Of a stretch of 64,000 nt of DNA, positions 12,001-22,572 are shown one piece after another. The position numbers and the translations under genes were made by a program. The notes beneath the pieces are model-generated. The model was not told the DNA's origin and did no database searches. It worked only from the letters and a program-made list of their open reading frames with translations. Every line of letters begins with the position of its first letter. Within the stretch, counting starts at the first letter, position 1. Origin of the DNA: Chromera velia (Eukaryota; Sar; Chromeraceae); the NCBI GenBank assembly GCA_018398765.1, contig JAHBMJ010004400.1, positions 7,501 through 71,500 of the forward strand. The letters are read 5' to 3'.

Positions 12001-13891
12001 TCCATCAGAAAAGAGATCAGAGGGCTGAGAGCTCAGCAGAACCGCCTGTCTTCCGCCCGGGCTGCCGTTCTTGCCCGAATGAATAAGCTCAAGGTTCTCG
12101 TCAGACAGACCCAAAAGAGACAGAGACTGCAGCGAAAAGCTGTCAAAGCAGCAGTAGAGGAGTGTACAGACACCGTCGACTCCCACAAAAGCGCTCTATG
12201 CGGGGCAATCCGAATCAAATTGGAGATCATGAGAATGTCCTCCATTCCCAATGAAATTTTTGATTGTGAGGTCTCCCCATGGGAGAAAGACGGTCCATGT
12301 AGTGCAGAGTGTGAGGGGGGAACCCAGCTGTACCGCCGCCAGGTCGTTGTAAACCCCTCGCCGACCTACGGCGCCAAATGCCCCCTTCTCAAAGCCAGCG
12401 CTGTATGCAACGATGTGCCCTGTCCCAGCGACTGCAAGGTCGGACCCTGGGCCGGGTGGACGGCCTGTTCGAAGGATTGCGGGGTGGGGATCACATTCCG
12501 CATGCGGAGGGTAGAGCAGCCTCCCCGGAACGGTGGTCTTGCATGTCCCGCACGGCAGGAGACTGCAGAGTGTTCAGTCTCACAGTGCGATAGGGACTGT
12601 GAGCTGACAGACTGGACCCCTTTTTCGAAATGCAGTCGTGCATGTGATGGGGGCATGAAGCTCCGAAAGAAGTTCGTGAAAGAGAGGGCGAGGGGAAGCG
12701 GGTTCTGTCCGGAGCGGGAGGACAGCAGGAGGCTGGAAGAGAGGGAGTGTAACCTTATGGCGTGTCCAAGCAATGAGTTCGCAGTCTGCAACTCGGACAC
12801 GGATTTGATTTTCGTTATGGACTCCTCGGGCTCTGTTGGCTCGTATGGGTGGAAACTGCAGACTGCTGCAGTTCGGGAAATGATCCAGGCAGTCAATCTG
12901 GCAACTGCACAGGTCGGTTGGCGGGTGCACTGCTGATCTAGGGAATGAAGTAAAGAGCAGATACGTACCGCTTCTGATCTCTGTCTGCGTCCGTCCCTGC
13001 GAGTTCGTGTCCGTCGCTCCCTCCCTCTGTCTGTTCGCTCGTGCGCACGCGTATGAAGGCGTTCACTCTCCGTAATTCCCACCCACAGTCCTCTTTCTAT
13101 CACTTGTTATGTCCCTTTTTTCTCTTCCCCGGCCGCCTGTGTGCCTGTGTTTGTGCCATTGTTGGAGCGTTGGTGTGTTTGTTGTTTTTTCTGCCTGACT
13201 GCCTGTTTGCATGTCTGTGTGTCCATGAAGAAAACCAGGGGGAAAAAAGAAACACATAGTCTCTCTGCGGCTCTCTCTTTGCACAAAAAAGGGATGAAAG
13301 ACAAAAAACATAGAGTCGTCTGGCTGTCTGTCCCTTTGTGCAAGCAGGTGGGGATCGTCACGTTCGCCACGGACGCCGCCAATCATCTGACTTTGACGAA
13401 CGACCAGGCGAAGGTGAAGGACAAGATCACCGACGCGTCTCTAGGCGCACGCTGGCAGGGGGGACTGACAGCCACAGCCCTCGCGCTCGAGCACGCCCAC
13501 AGGATGATGCAGGACTTTGGTCGGCCTGACGCAGAGAAAGTTGTCGTCGTTCTCACCGACGGTCGGCCGAACAGGAGCGGCCAGAGGTGGTCCATCTGGT
13601 CTGCGGTGCGTCACATGAAGCGCATGGGGCGGTTGGTGTTCATTAACATCGGCAACAGATGGGCACGGTCGGTTGATGGGAGGGGGAGTGTTGGACTGTT
13701 CGTTTGCAAATGAGAAGTAGAAGGAGCAAGGGGAATTGATGAGGGCTGTGGCTGAGAGAGATCCAGAGAGGGTCAAGCGAGAGATCCAGAGAGACGCTGT
13801 TCTTGGGTTTGTCCTTTTCTTCTCTTGGTCTCCTTTGTGATACCTTGCCCTTTTGGTTTCGTCCTCCTTCTCACACTCGTCCTGTCTCCCT

Positions 13892-13947
<56 letters not shown>

Positions 13948-14340
13948 TGAGCGCGCAGATGGTCCCTGAAGAGGTGGAGCAGTGGGGGCAAGTACGACTA
14001 CTTCGAGGTGGATGACTTCAAAGAATTGGAGAAGGGGGCAAGCGCTCTGGTGACGTCTTTGTGCGAAGAGGTAAAGTTCGTTCCCTCCAAACCTTCCGGG
14101 GTCACATCAGAAGCCTCGTGGGCGCTTTTGCAGTCAAGACAAGAGGCCAGAAAAAAACTTGTCAGCATGAGTAGTCATGCAGACAAGAAGGAGGAAAGTG
14201 CCTCTTCCTCCTCTGCGTCTAAGGGCCCAGACAGATCGGGCAAGAACGGTTTCCCTTCTTCTTGGCGTTTTGGACAGTGGTTGCTTGGCGGGGGTCCTCT
14301 AGGAGGGCGGGGTTCCATCAGTTCTCTCTTCCACCGGTAG
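9062..14340 (+). CDS. Secreted protein with three TSP1 repeats and a vWA domain, 6 exons
   Basis: Exons 9062-9173, 9756-10001, 10152-10273, 10585-12912, 13348-13667 and 13959-14340 join in phase to about 1169 residues. The N-terminus is a signal peptide (hydrophobic core FIAGLVGLFAAFAL, likely cleavage after PATA). Next come a coiled-coil-like region, an acidic Ser/Glu-rich low-complexity stretch (about residues 220-420), and a second helical charged region (about 600-715). Three thrombospondin type 1 repeats follow (about 718-890), each with the Trp and six-Cys pattern, for example CKVGPWAGWTACSKDCGVG. The vWA domain (about 897-1060) keeps the metal site: DSSGS, then GGLTATAL, then LTDGRPN. 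The tail is Ser-rich and has no membrane segment. TSP1 plus vWA recalls apicomplexan MIC2/TRAP adhesins, but here the TSP1 repeats come before vWA and no anchor is seen. A matrix or cell-surface adhesion role is likely; partners are unknown. Confidence 0.85.
11645..11645. other. Single undetermined base in a G run
   Basis: One N lies inside a run of G within the large exon of the TSP1/vWA gene. The frame stays open on both sides, so the call of the run length is probably right or wrong by a multiple of three. Confidence 0.9.
13885..13941. repeat. CT then GT microsatellite at a 3' splice site
   Basis: A CT tract running into a GT tract just upstream of the acceptor GCGCGCAG that opens the last exon of the TSP1/vWA gene. 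The CT part may serve as the polypyrimidine tract. Confidence 0.85.
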
Positions 14341-16675
14341 TCGGCACTTCTTTTGAATTCAGGAGGGAGGGGGGGGAGATTTGAAGTTGAACTTCCGTCT
14401 GCAGTATGTGTTTTTCTTGTAGGGGTGGGAGGAGGAGCTGGGGTTCGATGGGAAAATAGGGCTGGGAGGGCTTGGGTAGGAATTGGGGGTTGGGGGGGCT
14501 GGTGTATGTTTGCGTGTGAGCAAGTGCATGCATTTACGAGTGTGCCGGACCGGGATTGCAGGACAGTCTAAGCTAAGCGGCTGCTTGACACGTGGTGAGC
14601 CCGCCACTTCAGTGCAAGCAAGGAGAATGGAGACGGTAGTGGCAGTCTATCCGTCTTCTTGCATCAACGGATTTGTGTCAACACAGAGGAAATTGTCAGA
14701 ACTGGGCATGATAGACGGCCGGGATTTCCCTTTTTCTTTCTGTCCCTTGCTCTCTCTTTGCTCCAGAAAAGATGGAGAGGCTACCGTGACTCGGTGGTCT
14801 ACTTCTAGAAGAGAATTGAAAACAGAGAAAGAGCATAGAGGGCAATTTACCTGCATACATCCGAAGTCGACGTGTCCTTCTCTGATGTTTCCGAACTTTC
14901 TGTGAGACATCAATCAAATCTTTAAAATCATAAAAAGAAACATTGCTGACTGTAATTTACATGGTCCGGTGATTAAAGTTATAGATAACTATTCCAATTT
15001 ATATGTGAGAATATCGCTACAATGCTAGCTACAATGGTGCTTAAACTCGTGTTTACTCATGTTAGGACTAGAGTGCTAGCTATCTTGACTAGCTTTAGTA
15101 TTAGGATTACTGGTTTGATTTATCCGGGCGCACGCACCGAAAATTCTCTTGGTGCACTGTCCATCATAACTGGTTAGGTCGGGTTGGGTATGTCAGTCAC
15201 AATACGGAGAGCCTGGCCTATCCCGCTAGCATAGTCAGCCTATAACCATGCATGTGGAGGCCTACACGCTGCGCTGGCGTCGCCCGCTTGGCTCCGCGTG
15301 CAAAGCACGTGAACTGACTTAATTGTATTATTTTGAATTGAGCCAATATATGCATGTATAGCAAATTTCATCACACTTTGCCCATTTTGTGGTGGTCCGC
15401 GCAAGCGAAAAATTGAGCACGTACAGGCAATTGCGAGGCCACGAGCTTGACTGAGCTTAACTTGTTTCATCACATGCATGCAAATTAAACTATATGCATG
15501 TAATAATCAGATATACACAACTCTTTCAATCGGTGAGTTTAAAGGAATAAAACTTCCTTCAGATGTCAAGTGCTGATTCTGCACGTTGCAAAGGCTCCAT
15601 CAGTATAAAACAGACCCTGATGTATATAACAGAACCAAATTCCATCAAATTTTTTTTTGAAATAAAGAATGATGAAGATAGACAGTAGGCAGGGCTGGTT
15701 TCATGGCTGGACAAACTGGCGAATGTCTTCTTTGAAATTCCAATATTACAGCCCTGTCCGTGACTTTGCCTATCCTGCCCTCTTGTTGAAAGAAGGGAAA
15801 CGTAGAAGTAGGATAGAAGTTCTTGAAGCAATAGTTTCTGTTCCAATTCAACAGCTTATCAGTTGGTCGCTTGAAGAGCTTGTTTGTCAGCAGCCCGTCT
15901 CTTCTTTTTCTCTTCCTTCTCCTTCTGAAGTTCCCACGTACCAAGATAAGAGGAGTCTTTGCGGGGGCACATCATCATAGGGAAAAAGCCTGCTGCTTCC
16001 CTCTTGCCCTTTTGCGAGCACTGTAGACATGTTTGGGCTTTTTTTTGGGAGGAACGGACGCAACGGAAGGGCCTAAAAAAGTTCAAAAGTGGATACTGGA
16101 GATCGAACCTGGAGGTTGATCACTTAGTCGATGTACTGGATAGTAACCATCCCCACCGACTATGTAAATTGGACCTAGTCTCTATTCCCTAGCCACAGTG
16201 GCAGAGCCGATTTAACGCTATGTGTAAAGAAGCTGCAGTGTGCTACCTAGTATGTGTGCTCTGCCATGAACGCCCGGGCTGCACAGCCTATGAATGGTCA
16301 GCCGGAAGTACCCCCCCAAGGCTAGTTTTTGTATGGAAAATTCAAAGTGGGCAAAGTATAATGAAATATACGGTATTTCAATCAACTTTCAGCTGTAGAC
16401 TCTATATGATCGAATGGGTAAAAGCGTTGCAAACAGTTTTCCTCTCAGTTGCAGAAGCGGAAATTGATCAGATCAGTAGGTGATTTAGTAATAGTTTTCC
16501 TTTGTATCTCCATTTGTTGATTTTCTCTCAATTTCAGCAAAAAGGAACACGATTGCTCTGCATATATATATACTCTTTGGGCCTTCTAAACAACAGCTGA
16601 AGTCGTATCATTGTTGTTTCTGAAAAACTCGAGGGAAAACGGGTACAACCTCACAGAATCCTTACTGACAAAGCG
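14341..16675. other. Intergenic, AT-rich in part, no gene seen
   Basis: From about 14900 to 15560 the sequence is AT-rich, with TGCATG-type motifs near 15475-15500. Copies of the GGGCAAAGTAT motif lie at 15358-15386 (minus strand) and 16346-16373 (plus strand). I found no frame with splice support. Confidence 0.5.
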
Positions 16676-18748
16676 ATGAGCAAGAATGGGGGTGACAAAG
16701 TGGAAGGTTTTGGCTTACCAGATCAGCCAGTAGCAGAAAAGGTTCATGCACAACACTTGATCAATTTGTTTATCGTCAGTGCTCCTTTGCTTCCCACCAA
16801 ATTGCCATTGTCCTGTTTTTTGCAGCCAATCGATCCCTCTGATGCCGTCCTAGACCCTGATAACCTCGACTCTGAAGTGATTCCTCCTCAACCTGAAGAG
16901 AGTGCCCCTATCATTCGCCGTTCAGAACGAGCCTCAGGAGGGGTTCGTAGAAACTATACAAAAATGAATGGAGGAAGAGGGCGTCGTGGAGGAGGTATTG
17001 CGGGAAGAATGGGAAGGAAACTGCTGCAGGAGGACAATCAGAACAATCGCATCTTTGCTGGATGCCCGTCCGCTTTGGGGCTTCTTCATTCCTTATGTAA
17101 AGTTCCAAAAAAGGCTCCCCCGAAATAATCCAACAACTCTGAACGTGCAGCTCTAGAAGCAGATAGATGGTCGAAAGGCGTTCACATCGTGCTTGTCTTG
17201 ACATACCCTTCTCACTTCATTTCTGTGAACGGATTCCCTGAAGTGCGGGTAGTGCCAAAATTAATTGACTAGTCCCAGAAAGCAGATGTGTGTGTTGCCC
17301 TGGCTTCTCATTACTTCAAACTGGCCCCACACACATTCCTCTTTGCCTCTCCCGCTGTTGTTCTGTTCCTCTCTGCAGATGCCCCTCTGGCATCCTCGTT
17401 CGTGTTGACCAGTCCAGGTCTGCCCATGAGGGGGGTGGGGATACTAGCGCTGAGGTCCCAAGAGGGATCAACAACGGTATCCGCAAACCGCAGACAGTCC
17501 AGGTCACTCACCTCCCATCTGGAAAGGTGAAGGTATTCCCGTCCAAGCGTTATGCGGGGGACGCACTGGATATTAACGGGACGCCAAGGGAGGTGGAGGA
17601 GATGGAAGAGGACAACTCGGATGCCGAGTTCTTCACATAGAGCAGGCAGCGCAAGGCCAAGCGAGAAAAGAAGCGGAAGAGGGGCAGACCCCCGACTAAC
17701 GCCCTAAAATCCGATGCCTCTCTTCGTGAATTCCCCGAGGAAGTTGTTCCCAAGGAAAAAATTAAAAAGACATACACAAAGTAGAGAGCAGCAGCCGCTG
17801 GTGTGAAAACATCCCGCACAGCATACCGCAAGACCGCCAGTGGTACAGACCTCCTTGCCCCCAGTGGTACAGACCTCCTTGCCCCCTCAGCCCAACGCAA
17901 GAAGAGCCTCAAGAGTGCCTCCTCATCCATCGAAGAACCGTATCTCAACGGACATGCCGCACCGATTACTATCATGGTCACAACAAAGGAGTTGGCAACA
18001 GGTCACACCCAATTTGAAAACTTCACCTCTCTGCGCCGATGCGGCGAGGCCCTCGGCATCAACCCTGGAATAATCAGCAGAGCATTGAAGTACGAAGTGG
18101 GGTTGAATCGATCAACAAACGAAACTAAGGGGTTCTCCTTCATCAAGACAGTAATCCCTGCCGATGATCAACAACCCGGGGAGGATGCAGCTGCTGCTGC
18201 GTCGTCTGCCGCAGCGGCCGCGTCTGCCTACCTGATACAGTGATGAGTGGTGAGAGGCCGAAGAGCTATTCATCCCCTCGCTCTGGCTCAGTCTGTAGTC
18301 TCGAATACCCGAATGCCCAAAGTGGCCGCAAGAAGCAGGGGAGGGAAGGGCCTTGGTGGTCGGGGGAGGGGAGTCCGACGCGGAAGAGGGGGCCGGGGGG
18401 GGAGGGCCCGTATGTCTTCCGCCAAGCCTCCAGAGGCCTCTATGATGGAAGAGGAGGAGGAGGACGAAGGGGACGATCTCGAGGAGCACGAGGCTGCCGA
18501 GGGGCCCCAGTCTGACGCTGGTGACAATGTCGTAGACCCGGCAGGATGGATGGACGCTGCAGATGAAGGGGGGGAAGGAGATGGAGAGAATATGGACGAC
18601 TACTCCCACTACTATCCGGGTTCCAGGGGCCCCCCCCCGGGTTATTTCAGAGACCACCCCATGCACGCACACCGAGGCTTCGGCCCCTCCTACTACCCCC
18701 ACGGCTACCCACCACCATACAACCAGCCCCCCTACCACCCCCCAACTA

Positions 18749-19679
18749 GTGACCATGTTTGATTTGATTTGATTTGATTTGAGGTAGGGCTTAAGCTCAA
18801 ATCAAATATCCAGTTAGGGAGGACCTAGTGTTTAAAGACCTATTAAATACGATCAAATATTTGATTAATATGACTTTCAACCTCAAATATGAAGGTCCCG
18901 AAAAAACTTTTACAAGTACCGATCCATCACACATGCTGATTCAAATAAAAAAACCTAAATTTTGATGGTTTGTTGTCAAAAAAAAAACGTTTTGAGCTGC
19001 ACTGAAATTGATGTTTCACCCCCTTTTACTTCATGCAGAGGTAAACCGATCAGCTGAACGTTTTGCCGAACAGCCTGTTATCCCGGTTCTCCATCTCACC
19101 CCGTTGTCATCTCTCTGCAACCGAATAGAAGCCCAGGAGCACCCACTCCTGGAAAGCCGAAAAGCCAGAAAAAAAACTCTCAGCAGCTCCCACCACCGAT
19201 CGATTCGATTCACATTGAAGAAACTGATCATGAAGAAGAGGAAAAGGAAGTGCCATAAAGCTGAGTGATTGTCACTTTAATTTTGGTACGTGCTCTAACT
19301 TTATCGTATCAACAAAAAGTCATATGCAATTTTAAATCTATCAATTTTATGTTCTTACTCTCTATTAGTACTAGAGTGAGTCTCAGTGACTAGTGTGTAT
19401 ACACTGCCATACAGGCATATTTTTTTTACGGAACTGATAAATTATAAAATTATATATATATATTTTTAAATTTTTGAAACACATATCAGAAATGTTCTGA
19501 TAACTATTGTCATGAGAAAAATGATCAGAGTGACAGTAAGTTAGTGACTCAGTGAGGAACCATAAGAGGTTAACCTCAAATCTTACCTCAAATATCAAAT
19601 ATTTGAGGTTGAAGCTCAAATTAAATCAAACCAAATCAAATCAAATCAAATCAAATATAATCAAATCAAACATAGTCAC
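18749..19679. mobile_element. 931-bp non-autonomous DNA transposon with TA target duplication
   Basis: The ends are inverted repeats: GTGACCATGTTTGATTTG on the left, and the same with one change (GTGACTATG...) read inward from the right. Both are flanked by TA (747-748 and 680-681 of their kilobases), as for Tc1/mariner-type insertions. The terminal repeats continue into GATTT units and a shared CTCAAAT/ATTTGAGG segment. No transposase is present, so it is MITE-like. It interrupts the Tyr/Pro-rich coding block of the surrounding gene. Its middle (about 19008-19260) is not AT-rich and looks exon-like. Confidence 0.8.
19008..19258 (+). other. Exon-like insert carried inside the transposon
   Basis: A pyrimidine tract ending in TTCATGCAG precedes a segment of ordinary base composition. 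One of its frames contains PTPGKPKSQKKNSQQLPPPI and then an acidic HEEEEKEVP before TAA. Composition and the acceptor-like start differ from the AT-rich arms around it. It could be a captured host exon or a new terminal exon supplied by the element. I do not recognise the protein. Confidence 0.35.
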
Positions 19680-20605
19680 TACCCTCAACATCTACCTTAA
19701 ACGACACCCCCTACCAGCAACAGCAAGGGCATACAGACAGATACAGAAACAACAAAAACAACACAGCAGGAGGAAGAAGCACTGCCCCTAACCCAATGCT
19801 CCACCCCCGCTTCCCTCACTGGGCATACTCCTACCGTCCTCCCCATTCAAACATATATACTTCCCCCCGCCCCCCCACACCTACAAAGCCTGCCCCCCCG
19901 GACCCCCGAGCGGGGCACCAACAGCAGCAGCAGCCCCTGGTGCCCCCCCATGCGCCCCTGAGCAGGCTCCCACGCTCCCTACTCCTTCTGCTCTCCTTAC
20001 CAGCATACGTTCCCTCATGGAGAGCAACATGCGGCTGCGTGCTCTTCTTCTGGCCCCTTCCCCCATTGAGAGACAGCAGACAATGAAGGAGAAGACGAGT
20101 CAGACGTCTCCGAGCCCAAATCTGAGGTGAGGGAAATGGTTGAAAGGGCGTTCAGAGAGGCTGACGAGGTCAGTGATGCAGTGTCCTGATGTTTTTCTGT
20201 ATGGTTTGCACTTTCGCTTCGTACGTGCAGACGAACGAACGGACGAACAAACGTCCCTTTGTGGACTGATTCTTTGTTCCCCTGAATTCTTTCTGTATGA
20301 TCATCCTCTGCTGGCTGTCTTCTCTTTCAAGCAGCTTCGGCCCCTAGCTGTCGTGGTTCTTCTCATGTCTTCCCCTGAATGCTCAAGAGACCTGCTCTAA
20401 ATGCCTGGATGCTGTACGTTGCCGCCATCCATAGAGAATTCTTTTTATACCTGATGTTGTGCCACAGTTCTGTTATCATCTGTTTGTGTCCCTGATGACA
20501 CACACAGCCAGATGAATTGACTCGGAGACAGAGACATACGGACGGTCAGAGAGCCAAACCGTCCGATTGCTTGCGAGGTGGAGTGAGTGAATGACAAACA
20601 GAGTG

Positions 20606-20745
20606 GCTGACTGACTGACTGACTGACTGACTGACTGATTGACTGACTGACTGGCTGATTGACTGACTGACTGACTGACTAACTGACTGCCTGACTAATT
20701 GACTGACTGACTGACTGACAAACTGGCTGATTGACTGACTTGCAA
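20606..20745. repeat. CTGA/TTGA tandem array
   Basis: About 140 bases of TGAC units with interspersed TTGA and AACT variants, in the intron before the Glu-rich exon 20791-20988. Confidence 0.9.
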
Positions 20746-22251
20746 GCAGACTCACTCACTATATTCACAAACGTTCATGTATACATGCAGGCGAGAGCAG
20801 CTGCGAAGGCAGAGGAAGAGAAGGAGGAGGAGGCAGAGGAAGAGAAGGAGGAGGAGGTAGAGGAAGAGAAGGTGGAGGAGGCAGAGGAAGAGAAGGAGGA
20901 AGAGGTAGAGGAAGAGAAGGAGTGGGAGGAAGAGGAGACCAAGAGTGCTATTGGAAGAGGAGAGGAAAGCGGAGAGGAGGAAGAAGAGGTCAGTCAGTCT
21001 GTATTGAAGCCAATTTACTCTGCATGGCCGTTTGAGGAATTAATGAACAATGGAATCGGTTGCAGTGGAAAACTTAGGTTTAAACTTCGACCCAGAGAAA
21101 TTTAATGGTCATTTTTTACTTTTCCTTTGATTTGATTGTCTCTTTTTTGACTCTTTTTCACTTTTCCATTCTCTGGGTGGTTAGGTGGGAAGGAAGCCCT
21201 GTCGATTTATTTGTCTAGCTGTCTCTTGGTCTCTCTCTCTATTTGTCTGTCCGTCCGTCTGTTTAGGGTTTCGAAACGCTGTTTTCATCCTTCCAAATCC
21301 ATAACCTCGAGTCAAATGTGCTTTTTGGTTTTGTGTTTATCTCTCTTTTGATCTCGTGGGGTTAAGGAAAGCAGAAACTTACACAGAATGAATAGTGAGA
21401 CAATTTATGTTCCTCATCCCGGTTTCTGTTGGTTTTGTCTCGATCCCAATCCTAACTATATAGGAGGTTGCTGATCTTGACTTGAATTCGCCGTTTTCAA
21501 ATTTCAATGAACATATCTATAAATAATTGTGGTGCAGGACGACTTTCCCACCGATGCCATAGAGGCAACATCGTTCAAAAATAGAAAAAGCGGGTGAGCA
21601 GGAGTGAGAAGGCCGTCTATCTTTCTTTTTTATAAACCTTCACACAAAGGCCACCACGTGATTTCTTTTACACGAATTTCTGTCAAAGTTATATCAAGAT
21701 GTGGGATAATATGAGTGAAGACATACATTTGCAATGACAGCCTGAGACAGGCAGCTAGGCAGAGGCAGGCGAGAGCCGGCAGGAAAACGAGAGGCAACAG
21801 CTTCACACCAGGCGTCAATGCAATCAAATTGTTTTTTTTTTTTTTGAAGCAAGCCACAGATAGAAATCTAAACCAAGAGTGAGTTAAAGCCCGATGATGA
21901 CAAAGCGCAATTTGCACGTCAGCGCTGATGAGTGACTGGGTACACCGAGCAACGACCCTCAGAGGAACGGCTGGACGGAGGCTGGGTGGACCATCTGCTT
22001 AGCTTTCTTTGCCATGACAATAGGTGAGCCGTGCCCGATTCTGTCGTTCCTCTTTTATCTGCCTTGGGTGTTCACTGCTTAATCATGCAGAGGTCAATAG
22101 TACCAGGGTTGGTGGGGCCGGTGGTTGTACAGTAGGACAGCTGAGAGTCAGGAACGAGTGGGACTTTGGGGGGAGGGGAATGTGGGCTGTGTACCTCAGA
22201 AATGTACACGCACGTACGGGAGGTTCAATCTGTATGCAGGAATGCGGGGGG

Positions 22252-22572
22252 NNNNNNNNNNNNNNNNNNNNNNNNNNNNNNNNNNNNNNNNNNNNNNNNN
22301 NNNNNNNNNNNNNNNNNNNNNNNNNNNNNNNNNNNNNNNNNNNNNNNNNNNNNNNNNNNNNNNNNNNNNNNNNNNNNNNNNNNNNNNNNNNNNNNNNNNN
22401 NNNNNNNNNNNNNNNNNNNNNNNNNNNNNNNNNNNNNNNNNNNNNNNNNNNNNNNNNNNNNNNNNNNNNNNNNNNNNNNNNNNNNNNNNNNNNNNNNNNN
22501 NNNNNNNNNNNNNNNNNNNNNNNNNNNNNNNNNNNNNNNNNNNNNNNNNNNNNNNNNNNNNNNNNNNNNNNN
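22252..22572. other. Assembly gap
   Basis: A 321-base run of N bordered on its left by GGGGGG and on its right by GG. Confidence 0.99.

Larger units (their letters stand above)
16676..21597 (+). pseudogene. Nuclear protein gene with two NUMOD1-like repeats, interrupted
   Basis: Likely exons in order: 16676-16774 (ATG, ends at a GTCAGT donor), 16826 to about 17100 (acidic, then GGRGRRGGG), about 17380-18240, about 18247-18746, about 19682-20168, 20791-20988 and 21538-21597 (TGA). The third block holds two NUMOD1-like DNA-binding segments (HLPSGKVKVFPSKRYAGDAL and FTSLRRCGEALGINPGIISR) and an AT-hook core KRGRPP. The fourth has RG-rich, acidic and Tyr/Pro-rich parts. The fifth is Pro/Gln-rich and ends in an acidic helix. 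Exon 20791-20988 is almost all Glu/Lys. Two TAG codons lie in frame at 17638-17640 and 17785-17787, several frame changes fall in C or G runs, and a transposon sits at 18749-19679. The last three exon joins agree in phase. It is either a decaying gene or a gene poorly assembled in homopolymers. Chromatin or DNA binding is inferred from the motifs only. Confidence 0.5.

Noticed and set aside
16676-21597. Reassigned TAG codon as an explanation for the in-frame stops
   Set aside because: HydF ends with TAG exactly where its conserved sequence ends, and the TSP1/vWA gene also ends with TAG; decay or base-count errors explain the locus better.
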